From positions 11,842,001-11,906,000 of the forward strand of contig NW_025408667.1 of assembly GCF_020360975.1 (NCBI RefSeq): 64,000 nt of DNA, read 5' to 3'. A program made the position numbers and the translations under genes. The DNA is from Hirsutella rhossiliensis. Taxonomy: Eukaryota; Ascomycota; Sordariomycetes; Hypocreales; Ophiocordycipitaceae. Positions 18,613 through 29,909 of this stretch are shown in pieces (position 1 is the stretch's first letter; each line of letters opens with the position of its first letter). The notes below the pieces were generated by a model. The model did no database searches, had not been told where the DNA came from, and saw only the letters and a program-made list of their open reading frames with translations.

Positions 18613-20389
18613 TTCTTTTCGAACAAGAAACGCATTAGCTTCATGATGAACGATAAATTGAACGGGTGAGCAAACAATAGTGGATTCTGATGTGCCATTT
18701 GTGCAGCATCCTTCCTAGGTCGGCCACGCCTGCGCGGCCTCTTTGGCTCAGGGTATTCGAAAGGTTTGGGTTGGTCTTCTGTGGTAGGAAGAGGAAGAGG
18801 TTGTTGAGTTGTGGGTGGAAGGGAAGAGGGTTTTGAAGAGGATGTTGTTGATCGGATTGTGTTGAGGAAGGAGTGATTGTTGTGTTGATGGGTCTGTGCG
18901 GCTAGGGCTAGGGTCGGGTTGCAACTGAGGAAGGAGCGATTCCGGGTGACGATAGTACGGTTGGACGCATGTACTGCGAAATTTCGCTGGTCCGTTGTCC
19001 AGGTCAACTGCGATTTCCGTATCCGTCACCTCGAGCACTTTATATGGGCCTTGCCATCCGTGCTTCTCGCGAAATACGCGAACTTCGCTTCCTAGCGCCA
19101 GGGATAGGGGCAGGCGCAACGCTGTATCAGGCCCATTACGCGTATTTAACGCGGTCTGAACCTTCCTCTGGGCGTTGATCTTCCTCAGCTCTGACATCGT
19201 TCGCCACACCGCCTTAGCTCTTGCCATTGCGGAAGGTGTAGGCGGCGAATCCATCGTCATTCGAGGCAGAGCACCGAAGACGAGGAGGGTTGGAACGAGG
19301 CCATCCGGACCGGCTGTGTCGTTGACAGCCTTGAAAGCCATTTGAAGGACTTGATCAGGGCTCACGGTATCCTTCAGCTCTGCCTTTAATATATCATATG
19401 CTCTTCGGACGGGCACATGATACTTCTCAACCTTCCCAACAGCCCAATGTGCTTCCACAGGCACCTGATGACACGTTATTCCCATCAATTTCGCTTCTGC
19501 TTGGAACTCGGCAGCAGCGAAATTCGTGCCTGCGTCATGAGTGATCACATCGGGTGGTCCAAGGTATGTATCCATCCAACATTGTTTCAACGCGAGCCAC
19601 GTTTCCTTGGCCGTCATGTTGGATAGGAATCTCCTGCCTGATAGGCAGTGGCTTGATCAACAACATGGAGGACTGGTCTGCCACCCAATGTCATGACATC
19701 AACGATGACTTCGTAATTGAAGTCACAATCATCCTTCAAGCTGAACTTGAACCTTCGTGGCGGGTCGGATTTCATCTGACAGTAGTGGCAGAACTTCTTG
19801 ATCATTTCCAGAGCTTCGATTTCCACATCATGGCCAGCCGAATTCAGCAGCTTGTGCAGCCGATACACGGATGGATGACCAAAACGCGTGTGGAGGCGCC
19901 GCAATTCAGCCTCCGTGAGATATGCCACTGATGCCTCTTGTTTCCGCAAGAAGAACCACGCGTGACCCCATCTTCGAATCACTGGAACGCTCACACCATT
20001 GCCAACGAGCTCGTTCGTGACGTTATTTAAATATACGCCGAGCCGATCCATATCAGCTAGGCATAGGAGGAATGGCGTTGGCACGTTGACTATATGAAAA
20101 TCAACCTCTCCCACTGGTGTGTTCAAGGTGATCACGCCAAGTGGTGTTTCCAATCTTCCTGCACCAAATCTAACTGGTTCGGGCTTGCGATCATCACGGA
20201 ATTGGACTGGGGGCATCTCTCGTTGGAGAGCACGCAGTTGTTCGATTCCTCCCGTCGATATGCATGCCGCACCTGTGTCCGGCATGATTCCTTGGAACGA
20301 GTCTTGAGAGTAACGATCTAGTATGAATTGTGTGGGTTCGTCACTGTTGAATAACTTGATGCCTACTGGAGAGATCCGATGATGGAAAG
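18594..20389 (-). pseudogene. Protease and integrase of copia element 1
   Basis: The protease motif DTG is in IMPDTGAACIS near 20250. The integrase zinc region has His in LHTRFGHPS and the pair CHYCQM near 19790-19910. The core Asp residues lie in VIVDVMTLGG (near 19700) and ITHDAGTNFAA (near 19540), with Glu in VEAHWAVGKVEKYH. The C-terminal part is proline/serine-rich and ends with an RRRGRPRK basic motif that may help nuclear entry. The zinc/core frame (19614-21188) and the rest of the core (18748-19617) are separated by one missing base near 19637. Confidence 0.87.
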
Positions 20390-22084
20390 CTTCGTTGGAC
20401 AGAAAGGTCGCAGCAGCGTAGAACGATTCATAAGGGTCAGAGGAGTCAGAATCATCGGATTCCTCGGTGCTCGAGTCATCCTGATCCTGTGATTCCCCTT
20501 CATAGTCAGCCAAGAACATAGCATACGAACGAGATTGACCGTGGAAGCCTCTCTCTCGTAGATACTTCTCTTTGGCTGCTTTTCTCTCGTTTTCAGGATG
20601 TCTCGTTGAGAAACAACCTTCCTTGCCGCAAACGTAGCATTTCTTCTTCCAATTTGGCTGACGCCTTTGTGATTGACCTCTTGTTCCGCCGGAATTTCGC
20701 TGAAATTTGCGATCCACGAAGTGCTGATCATGTCCTCTATCCAGGTCTTGGGGATATTGGCCACTGGGTTGTTCAGATCGTTCATCTTGCATGGCAGATA
20801 GCGATGATCGAAGCTGTGATGCCAATCCCTCAAATGTAGGTGCGGGAGAGTATATCGCGAGTCGGAATTCAGGCACACCACGGCACGCCCTGAGCGTTGC
20901 ATCGATCAGGCCACCTTCGCCGCCAGACTTATCCCCGAGTGCTCTCCTACAGAGCCGCAATTTCGTAAGAAGGGCCTGGAGGACCTCGTCAGATGACTTA
21001 CCGGGCATCTCAGCCCGAAGTCGGCTGAAGGTGAGGGTGCTCCAGTGGGTATGATACATCTTCTGGTTGATTTCGGTGTCAAAGTGCTCTTTCATCTTCT
21101 GATACATCTCAGCGAAGGTTAAATCAGTGCTGATTTCGTGTAGAAAGAAGGACTGAGCTTCCTGGCCAGAATCGAAGGAAAACACCATGGAATTTAGACG
21201 GAGGAATGTTTGCTTGACGGCACACGCTCATGAATCTCGGATCTTGTCATCGAAGATATCGTATGGTTCGCCGGTATAGGCTAGTTTCTTGTCCCATATC
21301 TTAATGAATCTAATCGTGAGATCGGCCTCAACTTCCTCGTTCTCGAATCGAACAGGTGGAATGCTCGTGTATGCATCTCGGAAGTTGGTAGTCCGTACGG
21401 GGAGCGTCTGCTGATACCGAGGGATTCGCGCCATTGATGCTGAGGCTCTTGCTGAGCGGGTTGATGGGTCTCAATGATCTGAGGGGATTCCGGTTCCGCC
21501 GGTCGGGTAATAGTTGGCTGCTGGATTACTACCGGTGCCGGTGACGATATAGCCGCTTTAACAGTTCCTTGGAGCAGCTTCTGTTTCACCTTATATGCCA
21601 CGGTGTTTTCAGCAACCTCTTGACCAAGCAACTCGTTCTCATCCCATTCAGGAAGTTCGTTACTTGTTAGAAGGCCACATAAAGCTCGAGAGATGCTAGA
21701 GTTGGCCTTGCCCATATAGATCCCCCTAATTCTGAGAAGCGTCCGGAGTCTTGATCTAAGGCGTGGGTTGATTAGTTCGAAGTCATCATAGCTCCATCCC
21801 GTGAAGTCGTTATACAGATCCCCAAGCAGGGCAATTCCGTGGTTACGTTTATCCACCGTGTATGTTGCCACACAGCCTAAGAAGAAGCTGTTGCGGTGGA
21901 CAAGGGAGGAGCTCTGGGTGATAGGTTCGTTGAGGAAATCCGCGTCGAAATGCCTGATCGGGAGTGAAGGGAGCTCCACGATCGTCAGGTTCCGTTCAAC
22001 GAGTTGCCTGTCTTCGAGAGACACGTTGGCCGGGGTATCCTGGGCTGTTGCCGGGGCTAGTGCGGCAGATGAATTGTCAGACAT
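20390..22084 (-). pseudogene. Gag of copia element 1
   Basis: I choose the ATG at 22084-22082 (MSDNSSAALAPAT). The N-terminal part continues to about 21430 and shifts into a frame reading IPPVRFENEE and YDIFDDKIR. It meets a TGA near 21228, with two further shifts by about 21160, then runs open through capsid-like sequence (EMYQKMKEHFDTEI) and one zinc knuckle (CYVCGKEGCF...H) near 20630. Between the knuckle and the protease is an acidic Ser/Asp run. The 21240-21160 breaks can be explained by several single-base losses close together. Confidence 0.82.
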
Positions 22085-22351
22085 ATTGACAGGCTGTGTG
22101 CTGAGAAACAGGGCACAGGGTGTCAATGAGGTTATCAATGTGCGATAGGGCACGCCTAAGGGTCGCTGATGACAGCAAAGCTTAGGCACGGTTGGATAAC
22201 TAGAGTGGGCTCTGATGCAGAGTCTTCGTAGCAATCCGCGCGTTGTAGCAACTATCCTACCGTCAGGAGCTCGCTTTGCAGAGCGTGACGATAGGTTAGC
22301 TCTCTTCCGTCTTGCTGTTCTGTGTCACCTTTGCCGGGCGACACTGATCAG

Positions 22352-22551
22352 TGTGGACAGGCTCTTCACTGCAGTGAGGTTATTCGAACTGGTTCAATTG
22401 GTTATATCTTGTGTAACTAGGGAAACGTGTCCCATACAAACTGTGTGCAAAGACCTTCCTCCCTGTGTCTCACCTCTTACTCGCACGTGACTAGCGCGGT
22501 CGATTAGTTATACGTGCGCGATCGGTGCCTAGTGCACAGGTGGATCCAACA
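22352..22551 (-). repeat. 5' LTR of copia element 1
   Basis: 200 bp, identical by eye to the left copy. The right flank is CGCGA (22552-22556). Confidence 0.97.
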
Positions 22552-24397
22552 CGCGATTCCTTTATTTCTCTTCTCGCAAGACTGTAAGTCTAGATGCGGG
22601 ATTGTCTGCTTGGACGGCCTGAGACATTGAGGTCGAGCTGCCGTCGTTCTCCCTTTAATGCGTTAGGTCTCCGACTTAGCCCACCTGGCTATAGGCAAAT
22701 CTCGCCTCATCACTGCACTTTCTTCTCTGGAAAGACTCGCATCTGGAAGTATAAGGGATTTCCCGGTGATCTGCCGGATCGGACGATTCGCCGGATTTTG
22801 GTTCCCTTGCATTCCGGTGAAGATTTGAGTGAAACTCCACGAAAATAATATGAAACAATCTCACATTAAAGCAGAAGCAAGAAAGATGCCTAGCAATTCC
22901 ATTCAATCTACTTCGCAGTCATCAAGCCACCGTGGCCGCTTCCTGTGGCGTCCCGATCGCGCAAGTCCCCGCATTGCGACTACCATCTCCTGGTCGCGCT
23001 CGACAGCCAATGATGGCTTTTTGGGACGTGAGGAAGTGGTCAATGCCGGCTTTGGATCTTTACGCAACTTAATGTTTGGCGATTTTGAGTGTTCCGGAGC
23101 TGTCGTCGGTTCTGGTGGAGCCGAAATGGCGACGACAATCTCGTCTCGAACGCCCGGACTCTTCTCGCGAGTCTGTGGAGCAACAGAGGTCCGGATCCCA
23201 TTTCCGACATTTTTTCTGGTTCTTTCGCTTGAGCTCTTTCCGTATCTGCCTGTTTTTCTCCCGCTCTTGTTGTCTGGCTTCCTTTGCCTGACGTCTTTGC
23301 TCAGTTTTTGCCTCCCGCTGCCTTCTCTTCTCCAGAGCGAGAACTTTGAGGTTTGCCGCCTTTTGCTGTCGCTCAAACCTTTGTCGTTCTTTCTCCAAGG
23401 CCTCTTCTTGCTTCTGAGTCTCCATGGCTGCTTTCTTCAAGCGCGCTTGGGCCACTTTTGCAGGGCTAAATACCTGCGCCGAGTTAGGATCTACACGATC
23501 GAAAAGGTAATCCTTCAGAGCTTTACCGCGCATTCTGCGCTGCTTTTCGTGAAAGATAGTCTCCCGAAGTCCCTGATTCTCATATCGAAGCAATTCGTTC
23601 TGAGATTGAGACTTTCGAGAGTACTTTGAGCTTCCGACTGTCTCGGCTAGCGTTTTTTGAGGATCCATCGACTACCTTGTCGACAAGTCGGCGCAAATCC
23701 CGAGCAGTGGGCTGCTGCAGGGCGAGCGAGTCAACGGAGCTGTCGCCAGACTCAGACTCATCTTCTGTTTTCTCCGCGATCTGCGACAAAACGACTTCAG
23801 GGTCAAATGGGAGGAGTCCGGTCCGTTTCCAACCACTTGCGATGTTCTCCGCCGAGAAAGATGACCCGAATGCGTTCCAAAATAACGACCAGAACTCGCG
23901 TTTCGATAGCCCGATGAGTCCCTGTGTCTTTGCAGTCCACTGGATGAGCTGGTTGGTGTATGCGGTCGAAAGAGGGCCAAAGGGACACATCAGGGGCTGC
24001 AGCCTGTGCGTGGAATGCGGCGGAAACACGGCAACGATTATCCGATGCTGGTCACACCACTCCAGGAAGTCCATATTGACATGACTAGAGTGTCCGTCGG
24101 TAATCAGGAGGCGGTAATCCCGGCCGTTTCGCGCCTTTTCTTTCGTGAACCGGTCGAAAACACCAATGAGCCATTCCTTTCCAAGTTCATGGTTCGTCCA
24201 ACCCGTTTCTGAGGTTGTGAAAACGCCGCTTGGTGCTCCGGATCAAACTCCGTGAGCCAGGAGTCCTGAACTTGCCCTGGCTTGCCTTGGTAGATGAGAA
24301 ACGGGGGTAGCGCGGTCAGGTCTTGACAGACACATGCCAGGAACGTGATCCATGATCTGTTGCCATCCTGCGCAGCACCGATCAATTTTGGGCCCAA

Positions 24398-26990
24398 TTA
24401 TCTATACACCTCCTTTTATTAACTGTACACCAAAAAGTGGATCAACTGTGGCTGGGTCAGGCGCAGTGCCGATGCCGCTAATTTTGGTGCGCCCATTCCC
24501 GGCCGGCCAGCTGGCCAGTTCGTGATGCTTGCGTAACAACATCCTGTAACCGTAACTATCAGCAATACCATCAAAACTGAAGCTATTCGCACCGCGTTTT
24601 CTGCCCTTACGAGCCCGAATCATGGAGTCGCTTACGAAGACACTATTCCCGACCTTCCAGGCCGCGATGGAAGCCGCCGATACCGTTGCTGAGGCTGAGG
24701 GCTACGCCCTACACATTCGAACATCGAAGCGGGATAACGCTGGCCAACGCAAGTCTGCACTTGTTCGTTGTATCAAGGCCGGCCCCTACGAAAATCGGAA
24801 GGATAAAGCTGCTCATATCTCTCGTCGTCGCCTCAATACAGCAACCCAGAAAACAGACTGTGAATTTCGCCTCTCGTTGAAGGAAAAACGCGGTTACTGG
24901 ACTATCTCTTATCTTCACGATGTTCACAATCATCGCCTTGTTGATGACCCGATGGTCTTTCCGAAGTACCGGGCGCTTGTTATCCAGAAGTATCGCGACG
25001 ACATTATCCGGAAGTTTAATAACAATACCCGGCCGACCGATATTGCTGGCGAGCTTCGTGACCTGGTTCACGACGATCCTCGTTTAGCCGGTATCACGGC
25101 TCAAGACGTGAGTAACGCCTTGGCTAGGCACCGTCAGGAAGAACTAGCTGGCCGTACGCCTCTTCAGTTTCTCTACGACCGGCTAGATAAGTCCGACTTC
25201 TTTCATCGAGATAGTCGTGATCCCCAGGGCCGGCTAACTGGGCTATTTCTCGCGCCTCGTGCTACCTTCCATCGATGGCGTCAGCATCACGATGTCCTCG
25301 TCCTCGACTGTACCTACAAGACGAACCGATTCAATATGCCGTTATTGAATATCTGCGCGGCCACTCGAGATAACAAAACGTTCTCTATTGCCTCTATCTT
25401 CTTGAACGGCGAGACCGAGTCCCATTACTATTGGGCTATCTCGTTGCTGCTAGTCCTTTGCGAGAAGGAGTCGATCCCATTTCAAGGGTCACTGTCACGG
25501 ACCGAGATACTGCGTTGCTTAAGGCGTTAGATAGCTTTCGCGAGCTTCAAAACAGTACTAACCTTCTCTGCACGTGGCATATTAACCAGAATGTCGTTGC
25601 GAAATGCAAGCAATTTTTCCCTAAGGCATCAAAAATCGGCAATCGAGTCGTACGGGCCCCGGCATTCCAAGCGTTTCTACAAGAGTGGAACGAGATCGTC
25701 AAGTCACAAGATGTGAATAGCTTCAACGAACGTTTACGCCAATTTGAGACACCAGGCCGCCACCCGCTTGCAGCTATACAATACTGTTGCAATACGTGGC
25801 TAACGCCTTGGAAGGAGAAGTTTGTATCTTGTTTCGTTAATCAATATCGCCACTTCGGGCGTACAACGACCTCGATCGTCGAGGACTTCACTCTCATATG
25901 AAGAAGTTCCTTTGGTCCTGTACGGGCGATTTGACGACCGTTTTCCAACGATTCGAACGCTTCTGGGGCCATCAGGCTGCTCAGATCACAGCGATAGAGA
26001 ATCGAAACCTCCACAAGATATCAACGTTCTCCTACAGGCGCCGTATATGCCGATCCGCGAGCGAGTATCGTCATATGCGTTAAAGCTACTAATAGATGAG
26101 CATCGCAAGATCCCCCCCGAAGTCAACGGGCCAAACCGCCGCCAGGTCAATGTCCTTGTAATTGGGCTACTAGTCGAGGGCTACCGTGCTGCCATCGAAT
26201 CTTCGAGTCTATCAACACCAATACCTCCCTTACACTCGACGACTTCGACCCATTTTGGTATATTCCGATCGATCCAAGCGCTCAGGGCACAAGCCCTACT
26301 CGGGCACCATACGAGCCACAAGTTATCAGGGCTAAGGGCCGCCCCAGGGCTCACTCAACCTCGAAGAGTCACGGCGGTCAAGATCAACGCGGCGGGATCC
26401 GTCACATCACGAGATCGCTGAACGGCATGAGCGGGCTGAGGCTATACGACTGCCTCCTCCTCAACGGCACCAGCGGCGATGACGGGTACGGTAACGGCCG
26501 CGATGACTTCAACGGAACGAGGGCTGCGGCACATCGAGGAAAACGGCGATACGTACGAGGCAGGCACACGGATGCAACGGGCGTATCAACAAGCCGGGCG
26601 TCAAACGCCAGTCTCTGATGATGACGATCAGCCGGTACGGCGGGAGACCCAAGACTGCATCTTCGTCGCTGGCCTCACGGACGATGCCGCCCTTGAGGAT
26701 GTATGGGATCAATTGGAATCACAGTTAGATGAAGCGGATCAGGCACGTAGTGCACTCGAAGAAGGAGGCCTGTTGTAAACACCAAAGAATAGTCTCATCA
26801 GCATAGAAAGCGCAGTACGAATAGCTTCAATTTTGGGTGCCTTATCGTTGAAGGAGAACTGTTACTACCTGGCTCTACTTATCGTAGAGAATGTGTGCAT
26901 ACAAATTGGCGGTATCGGCCCTCTTCGGCCGTCAGCCACAGTTAATCCACTTTTTGGGTGTACAGTTAATGAAAGTGGGTGGATAGATAA
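24398..26990 (+). mobile_element. MULE (Mutator-like, Hop-type) inserted in pogo-2
   Basis: Imperfect inverted repeats of about 80 bp begin TTATCTAT at 24398 and end at 26990. The flanks carry a roughly 10-bp duplication, TTGGGCC-CAA on the left and TTGGGCCTCAA on the right (one base differs in length), which suits the 8-11 bp duplications of Mutator elements. One transposase gene lies inside on the plus strand. Confidence 0.9.
24622..26778 (+). pseudogene. MULE transposase (FAR1/WRKY-GCM1-type finger)
   Basis: ATG 24622. Residues 1-110 form an FAR1-like DNA-binding region (AEAEGYALHIRTSKRD, then a Cys and the pair HNH in LHDVHNHRLV). The DDE core starts at VLVLDCTYKTNRFNMPLL (first Asp near 25300) and continues with TVTDRDTALLKALD (second, near 25500) and LLCTWHINQNV; the third acidic residue is expected near 25880. 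Frames change near 25480, 25890 and 26010. The last part (26479-26778) is acidic with a Q/R-rich lead-in. The best relatives are Hop-type fungal MULEs. Confidence 0.85.
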
Positions 26991-27683
26991 CTTGGGCCTC
27001 AATTTTCCTTGCTTCTTGGCACGAACAGAGAATACTCTCTTGGTACGATTGATGACGCCGAGGAGAAAGCCCTTTTCGTCCACATTATACGTGTTGCAAG
27101 GCAGGATGTCGTATTTCTCGATTTTCTCGCCAATCTTGTACGATCAGCAATGAAGGGATGGACTTGGGCACCTACTTACAAGCTCATAGTAGGCTCTGTA
27201 TCTAGAAGCATTGTCTGCTCTCTTTCTTGCGATATCAAAACCGTCGAACCAAGTGCAACCGAGCTCATCGCTGTTACGTCGGACGAAGCTATACGGCCAG
27301 TCCTTTCCGACCTCAATTTTGGCGATATCCTGGGCAAAACTTTTGATCATCGGCAGCGTAGGCGGAATCCCACGTGATGAAAGCTTGCGAATATACGCAA
27401 CAAGATCCCTTTCTTGCTGTTTTGAGAGACGTGACTTATACAAACTGTCGGCATCCCGTCTTGACCTCTGTTTGCCTTGGTGTCGCCGTCGCAGGGTAGT
27501 CTCGTCGCAATTGAACTGACGCGCAGTCTTGGCATAGTTAACAGTGTCACACAGCTTCAGAAACTCAAGCGCTTCATCAATCGGGGCCATGGTGGTGGAG
27601 AAATTCAGGATTGAAGTGGAGACGTGAACTGGCGGTGAATCCGGCGAATCGCCCGATCCGGCAGATCACCGGGAAATCCCTTA

Positions 27684-28813
27684 TTAGTCAACTTGGTCGA
27701 GGGCGACATCAGTCCCATCGTCGGTGTTGTGGCCTCTGGACTCACCGAACTTACAAACCTGATCAACCCCCCGCGCCTCGCCATAACAGTCACCTTTCTC
27801 TCTTCCTCAAGGGGAACTATAACCAAATGTGTCTCCATGCGCTGGAAGAGTGCGCAATGCAAGAGGGTGCGTGCCAACGTTCCATGCTGTGCTCATTGCG
27901 TCGTGGAGAAACACTTGTTCAGGCCTACTCCAACAATGTTCGTTCAATTCGTCAGGACACTACTCAGATACGATGACTCAGGAGAAGGGTAAATAACGTG
28001 AAATTTTCTACACGGGGAAGTTTGAATCTGGGCTAATCTCAGCTGTTTGGATCCGAGCTCAATTTCGCCGAGACACACATACTTGGCAGAAAAGTTGACA
28101 CTCTTGACTCCGAATTGAGAGCTCCAGTACGACTCATTTGTGCTTCCAGGGTAGATGCTACGAGATTATGGTCACCTGGCGCGTTCGAGACCGTTCGGGG
28201 CCTTGAAGATGGATTCAGCAAGGACGACATAGCCCGCGATAGCCACGGGCTGCGCCACGACGTCCTTCTTTCCATGTTTGATCTTCGGAGTCATGGAGCA
28301 TCTGTTCTCAGCTCGGGCGGTCCTGCAAGTACGGACTGGAATAGAAAGAAATCGGTTCGCAAAGACTGAAATTTCAGGTGAAAGATTTATATTTGGATCC
28401 AGTTGATAGTCCAGCTGATTCAGCCGGCCGATGAAAGACGTCGAACCCGATCCATTTGAGTCCGTCTTTTAGTAGCTTGCGACGTTCTTTTGAGTCATGA
28501 CACGAGAACACGCACTGGTTTAATATTAGAACCCTCGTCGGTCTTTGAACTTCAACTCATTTAGCCGCCGCGAGTCTGGGGATTGCTCACCATGACCTCA
28601 TTCTCGGCACTTTAATTCAAGGGCCAGTTCATCTCGCGTTACCCATATTTCCTTGGGTTGGCGCAATCATCAGTAACGCCCTAGGATTAATCATGACTGG
28701 GACGAAGAACCCATGGCTCCAGCTGTCCCGTCTCTTCTGTTCAACGGCGCCGACTAATGCCTGTTTGCCAACTCCTCGTGTAGGTGTTTCGTTTCGGCCC
28801 TTAATCTCCGAGC
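27684..28813. other. Intergenic, possible zinc-cluster gene remnant
   Basis: A short plus-strand frame at 27693-27992 contains CKRVRANVPCCAHCVVEK, which resembles the second half of a Zn2Cys6 binuclear cluster, but the first cysteines are not in place and the frame ends after about 100 codons. I rate this as a weak relic at most. From 28000 to 28805 I see no gene. The hAT-B target copy CTCCGAGC is at 28806-28813. Confidence 0.4.
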
Positions 28814-29399
28814 CAGGGTGGTTTTCCATACATGGAAAGGCCTGCAATCGATAATCGGTATCGGCCCCACATTTATTGCAAGTATTGCAATACACCTTTC
28901 CATACTTGGTCCGTGCACGACGACAAAATGTCACTGAAGACACCTTCGACAAGATGGACAAATTCACACCATATGGTGAATTAAAAATACGAAGTAATTG
29001 ATTGAGCTCAATGATAATGTCCAAAAAGAGAGGGTAGGCAAATCTTACGTGTTTTGTTCCAAAACGAGGAGGGAAATCAGACGGGAATTTGCACGAATTC
29101 TCACGCCACGGTCACGCCACCGCCCCTTCCCTCTTCAAGACATTGTTCTTCACCCAATGCTTCAACCAATTCTCCCTTTTCAATTTGGTCCGCATCCAAT
29201 TGTGCCCTTTCCCAGGAGATCGTACGACGAGCCCCTGAAAACAACCGTTCCGGCTCGTCGCTCATCGCTGGCATTGATAGGATGTCTATTGCCATTCGTG
29301 ATAACTTCGGCCGTCGGTTCCTATGTCGCTCTTGAAGCCACCATGATAAAGCAGTTGTTGGCGCAATCTCATATGGATCACCTGAGAATTCAGGGCTCC

Positions 29400-29640
29400 T
29401 AATAGTGCAAGTAGTGCGTGTGAACACCCCAAACGGCCCCTTCTGTGCGTGTGACGCCACTGGACCAAACTGCCAGTGCACTCGGCCAGGGCGCACTGAA
29501 CTGGCAGTGCAAGCCCACATGGTCAAACCAAACTGGCAGTGCAGACCAGATGGCCAAACCAAACTGTCCGTCCGTTCGTCAGCGACAAACTGCACTGCAC
29601 TGCGAACTGCAGTTTACACTATCAGTGCGATATATAAAAT
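29400..29640. repeat. Subterminal CAGTGCA-type repeat array, left end of hAT-A
   Basis: Many copies of ACTGGCAGTGCA or its complement and short variants (CACTGGACC, CTGCACTGC) in direct and inverted orientation. hAT transposases bind such subterminal repeats. The mirrored array is at 32560-32810. Confidence 0.85.
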
Positions 29641-29909
29641 ACAGGCTTGGCGCACACGATTGAAGTCAAGACGTTATTTCCGCCTTAGGCCGCCCATGTG
29701 CCCATGAATCCCTCATTGCTTCAAATGCATCACGTTCTACCAAGCCGATGCTGACTTTCGTCCTCGAGACCTGAATCTTAGGCTTCAGAGCTGACGCGTT
29801 CGATGGTGTCGTGGCTGCCGTCCATGTATTGACACTTGAAATGCACTCGTAAGCTGGTCTCCATTTCGTTGGTTGGGAACTTACCTCTGTCGGAAGTATC
29901 AGTGCGCTA

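Larger units (their letters stand above)
16452..22551 (-). mobile_element. Ty1/copia element 1, complete with identical LTRs
   Basis: A 6.1-kb element in minus orientation. The two 200-bp LTRs (16452-16651, 22352-22551) are identical by eye, start TGT and end ACA on the plus strand, and are flanked by the 5-bp duplication CGCGA (16447-16451 and 22552-22556). A purine tract AGAAAGAGG precedes the 3' LTR. The order Gag, protease, integrase, RT, RNase H identifies Ty1/copia. Despite LTR identity the coding region has about eight shifts, most explained by one base missing from GG, GGG, CCC or TTT runs. Confidence 0.96.
22903..27590 (-). pseudogene. pogo-2 DDE transposase, interrupted by MULE
   Basis: The start is ATG 27590 (MAPIDEALEFLKL). 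A psq-type HTH and a CENP-B-like DNA-binding segment run to an intron at 27135-27180 (GTAAGT...AAG). Exon 2 carries the first catalytic Asp in NVDEKGF. The frame is cut by the MULE after KKQGKLRPK and resumes near 24390 with LIGAAQDGNRSW. The second catalytic region lies near 24080-24110, the third near 23990-24030 (PPHSTHRLQPL). A long Lys/Glu/Arg coiled coil follows at 23350-23560 and the gene ends at 22903. Further breaks are near 24221 (run of four A on the plus strand), 23655 (six T) and 23220; the first two fit one base lost from the run. Confidence 0.85.
22754..27681 (-). mobile_element. pogo-2 DNA transposon, split by a MULE
   Basis: Inverted repeats of about 45 bp starting AGGGATTTCCCGGTGATC at 22754 and ending at 27681, with one or two differences, flanked by TA (22752-22753 and 27682-27683). 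The transposase gene is on the minus strand. The 2.6-kb MULE at 24398-26990 sits inside the coding region, so pogo-2 is the older insertion. Without the MULE it is about 2.3 kb. Confidence 0.93.

Noticed and set aside
22829..23629. Plus-strand 266-codon frame with Leu/Phe/Ser-rich sequence
   Set aside because: It is the antisense of the Lys/Glu/Arg-rich coiled coil of the pogo-2 transposase.
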